Notes: generated by a model from the sequence alone, not told the origin. Shown: positions 8,914 through 20,070, counted from the first letter of the stretch. The stretch is 64,000 bases of DNA from JAAZMI01 sp964603615 (GCA_964603615.1 CAZRVU010000008.1:1-64000), one strand, 5' to 3'. Numbers and translations: made by a program.

Positions 8914-9486
8914 TCAATCGATAAATATTACTTTTAATTCCTTCAGTTTCGTGGCAGCCAGTTCTTTACTGTAATCTAAAAAAAACCACTGGTTTAGCGA
9001 GCGATGCAGCCTTTCCCAGTTTGCCAGGGGCTGCATGGAGAAACGATCCATGACCCAAACAAAACATTTTGGGGTGTAGCGATAAAGCTTATCGGCGTCT
9101 TTAACCATTTTTTCTTCCAAGGTAAGAGGACTATTACCCGAGTCGTGGCTTTCAATAATTCGGCATATTTCCCGGCAATCCTTGTTTATTAAGGGGACCT
9201 CCTCCAAAAGCCTGCCGGCGATTTTAGCCCCCTCCACTTCATGGATGTGCCTCATTTTTTCATCAATTTCCCCGGGGCCAAAAGCCAGGGAATGTTGTCC
9301 CTCGGGAATGGCGCTCCAGCCCACATCATGAAGAATGATGGCCGGAAGGACGATCTCCGGCCTTCCGCCAAGACGTTCCAGCAACTTCAGGGCAAAAGCA
9401 TAACTGCTTTCCGTATGTACCTGATTATTTCGCACTGTTAAATAAGGCTTGGCCAGCTCAAATAATTTATTGCAGATTTCTTCCAA
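8914..9486 (-). CDS. HD-domain metal-dependent phosphohydrolase, second copy
   Basis: A 190-residue paralogue of the protein at 3194-3772, with the same metal-ligand numbering: His24, His53-Asp54, His82, His114-Asp115 and Asp130. It shares long identical blocks such as CREICRIIESHDSG. The C-terminal third (about 135-190) has diverged most, which may reflect a different substrate or partner. It converges on the helicase gene, mirroring the convergence of its paralogue on the first cold-shock gene. Confidence 0.85.
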   Translation of the reverse strand: MEEICNKLFELAKPYLTVRNNQVHTESSYAFALKLLERLGGRPEIVLPAIILHDVGWSAIPEGQHSLAFGPGEIDEKMRHIHEVEGAKIAGRLLEEVPLINKDCREICRIIESHDSGNSPLTLEEKMVKDADKLYRYTPKCFVWVMDRFSMQPLANWERLHRSLNQWFFLDYSKELAATKLKELKVIFID

Positions 9487-9495
9487 TCAATCCCG

Positions 9496-9602
9496 ACCCC
9501 CTATCATCCCCATCATCCATACCACCCCCAACATCATCACTATCCTTTCCATCATCCCTGTTATCCACATCATTCCATTCCAGCCATCACCACCATCCAC
9601 CG
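9496..9602. repeat. CATC-rich low-complexity stretch
   Basis: The stretch is dominated by CATC/ATCC words with an almost G-free + strand. It lies directly upstream of the HD gene. No convincing gene is encoded; a 260-base reading frame over it is compositionally biased (Pro/Ile/Thr). Confidence 0.4.
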
Positions 9603-9826
9603 GTTTTACAATGCTTACACTTTTGCCGTACTATGTCCTTATTATGTTTTACCATGATGTGAAGATTAACATGACGCCTGCGGTTTTAAAGACCCTTTTA
9701 TTATTTTAGCATATCCTCATTTCAAAAGACATAAAGATCGTGTTTTAACCTACAACGCACACAAAGATCCTTGTAAATCGTAAACGTCAGAAAGACCCTC
9801 ACATATTATAACAAGTTTGAAGCTGT

Positions 9827-9900
9827 TACAATCACCACGAAAGTGGTTGAAAAAGTTTAAAAAGTAGGCCAACCTTTTCAATCTAAATAAGGTGATTGTA
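9827..9900. other. Nested inverted repeat at the leader-distal end of the CRISPR array
   Basis: Outer arms of 10 bp (TACAATCACC at 9827-9836, complement at 9891-9900) enclose a small CCAC-GAAA-GTGG hairpin and a second imperfect pair (GGTTGAAAAAG with CCTTTTCAATC). This lies 61 bases beyond the last repeat in the direction of array transcription. It may fold as a trailer RNA; there is no T run for a classical terminator. Confidence 0.45.
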
Positions 9901-9961
9901 TGCTGTCTAGCCCCATAACAATTTGGAGAAAGAACCAAAGAAAATGCTGCGGAGCAGATTT

Positions 9962-12900
9962 GTTTCAATTCCTCATAGGTAGGCTGGAAACTCAGTTGAA
10001 TTCTTGCAGATCGGCATATCATTTAAAAGTTTCAATTCCTCATAGGTAGGCTGGAAACCCGGGGCCGCTGAGGAGCGCTAGCTCCGGGCCGTATGTGTTT
10101 CAATTCCTCATAGGTAGGCTGAAAACTGACAACCGGGATAACAAAAGACAAATCGTTATCGCGTTTCAATTCCTCATAGGTAGGCTGAAAACAAAAAGAA
10201 ACCATTTTAGACAGAAACGCTTAACGCTGTTTCAATTCCTCATAGGTAGGCTGAAAACAAAATAACGGCATAACGAACCGCTGGCAATGCCTGGTTTCAA
10301 TTCCTCATAGGTAGGCTGGAAACAAAAATGATAACTTTGCAAGATTTTTTGGATCATTAGTTTCAATTCCTCATAGGTAGGCTGGAAACTGGTTGGCGGC
10401 GGGGAAATTGTGCCAACGATTAGGTGTTTCAATTCCTCATAGGTAGGCTGGAAACCCGGACTGCCATCTGCTAGCAATGCCTGTTGTTGCGTTTCAATTC
10501 CTCATAGGTAGGCTGGAAACAGAATTTTAGTTTGCCGGTATTCGGATCCGTTTCAAGTTTCAATTCCTCATAGGTAGGCTGGAAACAAGAATATTTGCGT
10601 TTTAAAAATTGAAAGAAAGGAGGTTTCAATTCCTCATAGGTAGGCTGGAAACTTTACCCTTCTGGCACGATTCTTGCCTATATATTTAGTTTCAATTCCT
10701 CATAGGTAGGCTGGAAACAACATTCAAGATTTTTTGGATCACTACGAAGAAAAGTTTCAATTCCTCATAGGTAGGCTGGGAACGCTTATAGAGGACGGCG
10801 CACTACGCCTTTTAGATAAGTTTCAATTCCTTATAGGTAGGCTGGGAACAGAGCATATTTAAGTTGCTCACCAATCCACGTTATTTGTTTCAATTCCTTA
10901 TAGGTAGGCTGGGAACCATGGGCAGGCCAAAAACCTGCCTATTATGGAATTATGTTTCAATTCCTTATAGGTAGGCTGGGAACGGTCTATGAGCAGATCG
11001 CCGCGCTTGAAGAATCGGTGTTTCAATTCCTTATAGGTAGGCTGGGAACATCCTAATTTTTATTCCTGTTTCAGATTCAATTCTTCGTTTCAATTCCTTA
11101 TAGGTAGGCTGGGAACACTTGGCAAAAACGGATTAAAGCTTTTTTGGAACGGGTTTCAATTCCTTATAGGTAGGCTGGGAACATGGAAGGGAATGCAATT
11201 GTATTCGGGAGGAATTTGTTTCAATTCCTTATAGGTAGGCTGGGAACTGCTTTTTTCTTTTGGAGAAGAAACTTTGCAGCTTCGTTTCAATTCCTTATAG
11301 GTAGGCTGGGAACGATAAAGCATCTTCTAAATCATATGCCAAACATTTGTTTCAATTCCTTATAGGTAGGCTGGGAACAAGACATATTTTCACCTCCTTT
11401 TATGGGAGAATAAAGTTTCAATTCCTTATAGGTAGGCTGGGAACGAATATGAAACAGTATTAAAAGAACTTGGCAAAGGTTTCAATTCCTTATAGGTAGG
11501 CTGGGAACTGGTATGCATTGCAATACCTGAGAGCAAAGTTCATCGTTTCAATTCCTTATAGGTAGGCTGGGAACGGAAGCTGCAAAAAATTGAAAGGGGA
11601 ATTTAAAATGTGTTTCAATTCCTTATAGGTAGGCTGGGAACAAAGTTTTGTCAACGGTGCAGTAACAGGAAGAGGATGTTTCAATTCCTTATAGGTAGGC
11701 TGGGAACTCCGACTCAACAAGTAGTATAAGTGTCTCACTCATGTTTCAATTCCTCATAGGTAGGCTGGAAACGTGTTTACAGCCGTTAGTATTAATGACA
11801 TAGAGTGGTTTCAATTCCTCATAGGTAGGCTGGAAACAGCAAAGACCGGAAAATTACCGGAAAATGATGCACTGTTTCAATTCCTCATAGGTAGGCTGGA
11901 AACACGGAAAAACAATTGCAGATCTAACAGATAAAGAAGTTTCAATTCCTCATAGGTAGGCTGGAAACCACATAACAATTTTATAACTAAGGGAGAATAT
12001 ATCTTGTTTCAATTCCTCATAGGTAGGCTGGAAACAATATTTTTTGTAGCAAGGTTTACTTTTTGTATAAGTTTCAATTCCTCATAGGTAGGCTGGAAAC
12101 GGTCTAAACCCGATTGAATCCGGAGCAATCAAAGTACCGTTTCAATTCCTCATAGGTAGGCTGGAAACCTATAAGCGCACTAACTACGGCAAATCCTGCC
12201 CATGTTTCAATTCCTCATAGGTAGGCTGGAAACCTTCTTCTACTTTACCACGCCATTCATCAATTTGTTCTGTTTCAATTCCTCATAGGTAGGCTGGAAA
12301 CGGTCTGATGGCGAAGGGACGGAAATTATACCTTTTACGTTTCAATTCCTCATAGGTAGGCTGGAAACGATAAAATGATCCATCCCTATATATTTCGTAT
12401 CTAGTTTCAATTCCTCATAGGTAGGCTGGAAACATTTAACCGCAGCAGTGGGGAATGGGAAGAGACCGGGTTTCAATTCCTCATAGGTAGGCTGGAAACT
12501 ACACACTTCTTTAATAGCATCTGCAATATTTCCAGTTTCAATTCCTCATAGGTAGGCTGGAAACCCTGGGGGTCGTGCTTTTCGCGGTACTCCTCCAGCG
12601 CATGTTTCAATTCCTCATAGGTAGGCTGGAAACGTCCTCGCCGGAAGAATATTCGCCGGCTTTCCAGTGTTTCAATTCCTCATAGGTAGGCTGGAAACCG
12701 GACACCTTCGGCAAGCTGGAGCCGATAGGTAGAAGTTTCAATTCCTCATAGGTAGGCTGGAAACTCTCCTAAAAAAGAAAGGAAAGGAGATGATTAATAG
12801 TTTCAATTCCTCATAGGTAGGCTGGAAACTTGGAAAGCCCGCGTGCATCACAACGGGCAAATCATGTTTCAATTCCTCATAGGTAGGCTGGAAACTGATA

Positions 12901-15900
12901 CATTAGCTACTGATATTTTCTATATGGTGTAGTTTCAATTCCTCATAGGTAGGCTGGAAACCGTTGCTTATAAGTTAGTATTATATAACAGACAGATGTT
13001 TCAATTCCTCATAGGTAGGCTGGAAACGATATACCTATTCCAGAGTATAAGGAATAATAGCAGTTTCAATTCCTCATAGGTAGGCTGGAAACGATAATCC
13101 TGAATTTGCCGGCGGATGTCTTTTTCTTGTTTCAATTCCTCATAGGTAGGCTGGAAACAAACCGCTTTAGCTGGTGTTGGGAAACAGAAGGCGGGTTTCA
13201 ATTCCTCATAGGTAGGCTGGAAACGTAATATATGGAATCCAAGAGAAACAGACATATACTGGTTTCAATTCCTCATAGGTAGGCTGGAAACTTTTCATCT
13301 TTGTCAACTCCTTTTCTTTTATTCTAGTTTCAATTCCTCATAGGTAGGCTGGAAACTCTCCTTTTGTTTATTTCTCCATTCCTCCTGCCAGTGTTTCAAT
13401 TCCTCATAGGTAGGCTGGAAACGCTCCAAGAAATACAAAGAGAGTATCGCGATGCTGGTTTCAATTCCTCATAGGTAGGCTGGAAACTAACCACTAAGAT
13501 TAGACAATGCAACTTTTTTCCAAGTTTCAATTCCTCATAGGTAGGCTGGAAACAAGGTTTTCACAACTTCCTGCAAATTTTCTTTTTAGGTTTCAATTCC
13601 TCATAGGTAGGCTGGAAACTCCATTTTTAGGTTTTATTTGTTGCCAATACATCCATGTTTCAATTCCTCATAGGTAGGCTGGAAACTACATTTCTCCATT
13701 TATCTCAAGTGCTATTGCTTCCGTTTCAATTCCTCATAGGTAGGCTGGAAACAGCATTAGTTACTGTTGCTAATGCACACGGAAATAATGTTTCAATTCC
13801 TCATAGGTAGGCTGGAAACAAGTGTAGATTTCAAGGTTGCGGCAACCATAGGAGGTTTCAATTCCTCATAGGTAGGCTGGAAACTTTGACTTCTGGAGTG
13901 TTTTGTATTATAAAGGAGTGTTTCAATTCCTCATAGGTAGGCTGGAAACGATATTATGTTGCATTTATATTATGCCTGCTCAAGTGGTTTCAATTCCTCA
14001 TAGGTAGGCTGGAAACTTCGAGGCCCCGGCGGGACGGCCAAGCCGATAAGCGTTTCAATTCCTCATAGGTAGGCTGGAAACTTTACCGCAATCAGATTAT
14101 TTAAAACTTCAATTAGGGTTTCAATTCCTCATAGGTAGGCTGGAAACTGGAAATGGTTTTTGAAGGCGAAACTGGAGATCCGGGTTTCAATTCCTCATAG
14201 GTAGGCTGGAAACTTGCATCTAACTGGCGGAACAGGAAAGATGGGAAGCAGTTTCAATTCCTCATAGGTAGGCTGGAAACTCTGAGGCGTACGCAAAAAC
14301 AAGAGTAGTCTTTTCTTGTTTCAATTCCTCATAGGTAGGCTGGAAACTGTTAGGTTTTACACTTAACAGGCAGGTTTTTTTATTGTTTCAATTCCTCATA
14401 GGTAGGCTGGAAACAAGACAGTCTATATAATCTTATTAGAAGAATTGAATCGTTTCAATTCCTCATAGGTAGGCTGGAAACGCCCCAGGGTAACGCCTCT
14501 ATCCAACACGTAGTATCGTTTCAATTCCTCATAGGTAGGCTGGAAACGACAAAGAGGTATTAGAGGGCTTCCGGGAGACGGAGTTTCAATTCCTCATAGG
14601 TAGGCTGGAAACGAGAAGCCGAAACCTTTACCCTGGCCTTTGCGGGAGTTTCAATTCCTCATAGGTAGGCTGGAAACGATGGCATCCTCAAAATATTCTA
14701 TTGCAGATTCCAGAGTTTCAATTCCTCATAGGTAGGCTGGAAACAAGCGTGGGGAGTAGTTTCATGTATTCCTATGCTTAGTTTCAATTCCTCATAGGTA
14801 GGCTGGAAACCTAAAACAGGGATCGGCGCTTTATCAGCGTAGCCATTGTGTTTCAATTCCTCATAGGTAGGCTGGAAACCTATCCCCATCCCCGCTCCGA
14901 TTTCACCAAATAAGTTTCAATTCCTCATAGGTAGGCTGGAAACCATTACCTTTGTTCCTGCTGTTGGCGATTCTAGCCTGTTTCAATTCCTCATAGGTAG
15001 GCTGGAAACGTCAGGTGATACAAGTGTAGGAGAACCATTATCCCAGTTTCAATTCCTCATAGGTAGGCTGGAAACCTGCTTTTTTACCTCTTGATGTTAA
15101 TTTTTCAATAGTTTCAATTCCTCATAGGTAGGCTGGAAACGAGCCGGATAACCAGGAGTTAATAGATATATGTTTGTTTCAATTCCTCATAGGTAGGCTG
15201 GAAACGAAAAACGGGCAAGATCGCCTCCTGCTGTATTGACAGGGTTTCAATTCCTCATAGGTAGGCTGGAAACGACAGTCCAAAGCATATGACCCCAAGA
15301 AATAATCACGTTTCAATTCCTCATAGGTAGGCTGGAAACCTATATATACCCGCTTCTTTTCTGTTATATGCTTCTAGTTTCAATTCCTCATAGGTAGGCT
15401 GGAAACAGGAAATTCCCACTAATAATTGGCGATGTTGTCTAGTTTCAATTCCTCATAGGTAGGCTGGAAACTTCCCCTGAAAAGGTTTAGCGATCTAATA
15501 TGCTCATGTTTCAATTCCTCATAGGTAGGCTGGAAACAGAAACTATCTAGGGGGGATTTCCTGTTTAGAGAGGTTTCAATTCCTCATAGGTAGGCTGGAA
15601 ACAGAAATTGCAAGAAAGTCTGCCCAGGACCTGCAGGAGTTTCAATTCCTCATAGGTAGGCTGGAAACTGCAATAGGTGGAGTATCTTGCATGTTTTTTT
15701 ATCCGTTTCAATTCCTCATAGGTAGGCTGGAAACAGGGTATCCCACCAATAACCAGTATCCATTTCGGTGTTTCAATTCCTCATAGGTAGGCTGGAAACA
15801 TTACCAAGTGGTAACGGGAGGGGGGACACAACAAGTTTCAATTCCTCATAGGTAGGCTGGAAACAAACTCAAAAAATCGAAAGACATTCTTCGGTCCTGC

Positions 15901-18900
15901 CAGTTTCAATTCCTCATAGGTAGGCTGGAAACTAAAAAAGTTGCCAAAGCAGAAATTCGCTTAGACGGGTTTCAATTCCTCATAGGTAGGCTGGAAACGA
16001 AGGCAGGAAGATAGCGCAAACAGAAATTGCGCTGTTTCAATTCCTCATAGGTAGGCTGGAAACTCCCGTGCCGCGGGAACCAATGCATAACATCGCCGGT
16101 TTCAATTCCTCATAGGTAGGCTGGAAACAAGAAAACAGCCAAAGGAACTGCCGAACTAACAGGGTTTCAATTCCTCATAGGTAGGCTGGAAACTGCCAAC
16201 CCACAGCCCGCTAAGGAGGTTCCCATTAGTTTCAATTCCTCATAGGTAGGCTGGAAACTTGCAAAAAGCACAATGCCTTTAGGTTTGGAACAACGTTTCA
16301 ATTCCTCATAGGTAGGCTGGAAACGTTTGGCTATAAGATACATACAAGATACAAAGCGTAGTTTCAATTCCTCATAGGTAGGCTGGAAACTTAAGGTGAA
16401 TTCAGACAAGGAAACCGGTAGCACAAGTTTCAATTCCTCATAGGTAGGCTGGAAACGGGCCCCAGGTTAGCCATGGTGGTGAATAATTATTAGGTTTCAA
16501 TTCCTCATAGGTAGGCTGGAAACTTAGCTAAGCAAGAAATTAGCTTTACTGCTGATAGGTTTCAATTCCTCATAGGTAGGCTGGAAACTGGATGGAACGG
16601 AAGATCACAGGGAGGTGGCGCTAGTTTCAATTCCTCATAGGTAGGCTGGAAACAACCTAAACCTCCTCTATAGAGCCGGGTTCCTCTGGTTTCAATTCCT
16701 CATAGGTAGGCTGGAAACTGAACGCAGTTTTAGCATGGCCCAAGAGCGAACTGAGTTTCAATTCCTCATAGGTAGGCTGGAAACCTGAAAAACGGGCGGG
16801 ACGGACCCGGAGAAGCCGAGTTTCAATTCCTCATAGGTAGGCTGGAAACAAAAATAGCGATCTGAAAGTGATCGATCCCACCGGGTTTCAATTCCTCATA
16901 GGTAGGCTGGAAACAAGAAAAACCCAGGCAACTTTGAATTAGCGGTAGAGTTTCAATTCCTCATAGGTAGGCTGGAAACGGAGGCGATCTTGCCCGTTTT
17001 TCTCCTGCTACGTCAAAGTTTCAATTCCTCATAGGTAGGCTGGAAACCAGGGCAGGGATGCGGAAGGAAGAAGAATCTATTGTGGTTTCAATTCCTCATA
17101 GGTAGGCTGGAAACGGAAATCGCAAACTGGAGCCTGGACTTAGATGCTGAGTTTCAATTCCTCATAGGTAGGCTGGAAACTAAAACAATAAACTTCGCCG
17201 GGAAGAAAATTCGCATGTTTCAATTCCTCATAGGTAGGCTGGAAACGGAACCAGCGAAATATACGTCCGCGTGCCTGTTAGCCGTTTCAATTCCTCATAG
17301 GTAGGCTGGAAACGTGATCCTCCATACCTAATTGCTTGTGCTTCATATAAGTTTCAATTCCTCATAGGTAGGCTGGAAACGATGGCTGGAAAACGTTTGT
17401 CGGCACATTGTCGGGTGTTTCAATTCCTCATAGGTAGGCTGGAAACTACAACGAAGCGCTACTGGAGCCCGGATGATCCCATGTTTCAATTCCTCATAGG
17501 TAGGCTGGAAACGAATTAATGAACCATGCAGTAAAGGAATTCGGCGAGTTTCAATTCCTCATAGGTAGGCTGGAAACTACGGCCCGAAGGACGGTGAAAG
17601 TTGATGGACAATAGTTTCAATTCCTCATAGGTAGGCTGGAAACCAGCCGGGGATTCGGCTTGGTTTGTTGCCCATGTGGAGTTTCAATTCCTCATAGGTA
17701 GGCTGGAAACGGCCGACTACGAGGCAATCCAAAGGGCTGCATAAGCGTTTCAATTCCTCATAGGTAGGCTGGAAACGGTGATACCGGTGGGGCGATACAG
17801 GGCAAGCGGATGTTTCAATTCCTCATAGGTAGGCTGGAAACCAGTATCAGCCGCAGCCCCGCACACGCGCAGGCCAGTTTCAATTCCTCATAGGTAGGCT
17901 GGAAACAATAAACTATCACAGCGTAAAGGAATTTGGGGACCAGTTTCAATTCCTCATAGGTAGGCTGGAAACCCGAAAGGCTTTATCAAATATAAAGGAG
18001 TGTTAATAAGTTTCAATTCCTCATAGGTAGGCTGGAAACCCTATAATTTGGCAGCAGATAAAATGGTTGAGGATGGTTTCAATTCCTCATAGGTAGGCTG
18101 GAAACCTCAAACCACCCAACGGCAGGTAGCACCATTTCGGGTTTCAATTCCTCATAGGTAGGCTGGAAACATGCCACGGAACTGCTGGAAGAGGGCTTCG
18201 GAATCCAGTTTCAATTCCTCATAGGTAGGCTGGAAACCGCTAAACAACAAACTTACTGTAGCATCCCGTCTGGTTTCAATTCCTCATAGGTAGGCTGGAA
18301 ACTGCAAAACTCGAACGGCACAATACCATCATCGTCAGTTTCAATTCCTCATAGGTAGGCTGGAAACTAGGTTACGGATAAATTTCCCTGCTGATTCTTC
18401 TGGTTTCAATTCCTCATAGGTAGGCTGGAAACGTCTGGCGAAGTAGCGGTTACTTCGCCGGATCCGGGTTTCAATTCCTCATAGGTAGGCTGGAAACGTA
18501 CCGCCGGAACACACGGAATTCAGCTATTATTTGTTTCAATTCCTCATAGGTAGGCTGGAAACCTATAAGTGAATTTCTGCTATTGGCTTTTAGTGTAGTT
18601 TCAATTCCTCATAGGTAGGCTGGAAACATGGAATTTGATACCGGAGAATATGAAGGTATAATGTTTCAATTCCTCATAGGTAGGCTGGAAACGTGAATGG
18701 GCGGAAATTCCCGAAGATGAAACACGGCTGTTTCAATTCCTCATAGGTAGGCTGGAAACAGGCTTGTTTGTGAATGGGCGGAAATTCCCGAAGAGTTTCA
18801 ATTCCTCATAGGTAGGCTGGAAACGGATTTAGACACCCTGGCCGAATTTGGCCAGTGGTGTTTCAATTCCTCATAGGTAGGCTGGAAACACTATGGTTCG

Positions 18901-19611
18901 GCGCAAAAGGATTGAAAAAGATTTAGTTTCAATTCCTCATAGGTAGGCTGGAAACGGGGCGATCCCTATAGCGGTAGCAAGCATGCACGAGTTTCAATTC
19001 CTCATAGGTAGGCTGGAAACTTAACGATTCTTCAATGAAAAATCTTTCAATCGGTGTTTCAATTCCTCATAGGTAGGCTGGAAACTACTTTATAGTACTT
19101 ATTATATATACCTTTATTTGTGTTTCAATTCCTCATAGGTAGGCTGGAAACCTATGAAAAAATTGATCCCGATTGGAAGGAAGAAATGTTTCAATTCCTC
19201 ATAGGTAGGCTGGAAACAGGAAACCATTCTAGATAGAAACGCTTAAAGGCATGTTTCAATTCCTCATAGGTAGGCTGGAAACAAGCCCACCTCCATGGAA
19301 ATGAGCTTAAGCAATACCGTTTCAATTCCTCATAGGTAGGCTGGAAACCTCAAGGATCATCTCTACCATGCGCTTTTTAAGGCTTGTTTCAATTCCTCAT
19401 AGGTAGGCTGGAAACTAAAGAAGTAGAACGGTTACTTAGTTCTGGAGCAGTGTTTCAATTCCTCATAGGTAGGCTGGAAACGAAATTCGCTTAGACGGCG
19501 AACCAAAGATTGAAGCGTTTCAATTCCTCATAGGTAGGCTGGAAACCCCTTGCCCTGCTTATTTCCAATAATAGGCACCATGTTTCAATTCCTCATAGGT
19601 AGGCTGGAAAC
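9962..19611 (-). CRISPR. Type I-B CRISPR array, about 147 repeats and 146 spacers
   Basis: The 30-bp repeat reads GTTTCAATTCC at its + strand start and GGCTGGAAAC at its end. Hand counting gives 147 repeats, first at 9962-9991 and last at 19582-19611, with spacers of 34-39 bases. The complement ends in ATTGAAAC, the usual 5' handle of type I-B crRNAs, so transcription is leftward and the leader lies at 19612-19806; low coordinates hold the oldest spacers. Three repeats near the old end (10097, 10163, 10229) carry G26A. The repeat at 10754 carries A27G, and the 14 repeats from 10820 to 11678 carry C13T plus A27G. The rest appear canonical. Several spacer pairs overlap in sequence (see findings). 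The single cas6 upstream is the likely processor, and both effector modules may use these crRNAs. Confidence 0.98.
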
Positions 19612-19806
19612 CCCGTTTTGATGTGCATTTTACGTGCACCTGCAGGCTTTAAACATTTTATTTTCCTCCTTTTGTAATTGTTTTCGAGGTCGGGTAAATG
19701 GACCAACAACCGGTGTTTATAAGGTTTTTGGAAATGTCGTCGACCCCCAACCTTTTTTACAGTATTGGCGATCGACGACAAATAATCCTTCTATTCCCAC
19801 ATTTTT
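19612..19806 (-). promoter_or_regulatory. CRISPR leader
   Basis: The 195 bases between the newest repeat and cas2 contain no credible gene. They include a 9-bp inverted repeat (TGTCGTCGA at 19735-19743 and TCGACGACA at 19772-19780) around an A/T-rich centre. The position beside cas2, and the repeat orientation, identify it as the leader that carries the array promoter and directs spacer integration. Confidence 0.8.
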
Positions 19807-20070
19807 TTATAAAAATTGGTCTTGACCGCCTTTTTGAATGCCCATTATTTCCCTGTTTGAATATTTCATAGTTCTAAAAACATAGAAGATGACGGAATCT
19901 TCTTTTGTGTTAATAATTTTGGTTAACTCTGTTTTAAGTTTGAATAAATTGGCTTTGGATATTTCACCTTCTAGCACCGAATTTTGCACCCAATAAAGGT
20001 ATTTTCTACAGGTTTTTAAGACCTTTGTTACCCGTTTAACATTTATATCGTAGACAACGATTACAAACAA
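19807..20070 (-). CDS. cas2: CRISPR-associated endonuclease-fold protein Cas2
   Basis: An 87-residue ferredoxin-fold protein of normal Cas2 length, beginning FVIVVYDI with the conserved Asp at residue 8. It forms the integration complex with Cas1, bridging two Cas1 dimers. The start is TTG with GGAGG eleven bases upstream. It is the last cas gene before the leader, 48 bases after cas1. Confidence 0.95.
   Translation of the reverse strand: MFVIVVYDINVKRVTKVLKTCRKYLYWVQNSVLEGEISKANLFKLKTELTKIINTKEDSVIFYVFRTMKYSNREIMGIQKGGQDQFL

Noticed and set aside
9449..9709. 86-codon open frame rich in Pro, Ile and Thr
   Set aside because: Composition comes from the CATC-rich low-complexity stretch, and no ribosome site is present.
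10259..16819. Further weak spacer overlaps (10259 with 10456; 14613 with 16785; 10587 with 11642-region spacers)
   Set aside because: Shared runs are only 10-13 bases or carry mismatches, within what chance can give among 146 spacers; the 14613/16785 pair would also imply a flank that does not fit TCN.
10232..17304. Several open frames inside the CRISPR array encoding repeated FQPTYEELK or FQFLIGRL peptides
   Set aside because: The repeat is 30 bases and many units are 66 bases, so frames stay open across repeats by arithmetic. They have no ribosome sites and are not genes.
19593..19781. 62-codon open frame on the minus strand covering the leader
   Set aside because: It runs into the last repeat, has no family resemblance and occupies the expected leader position.
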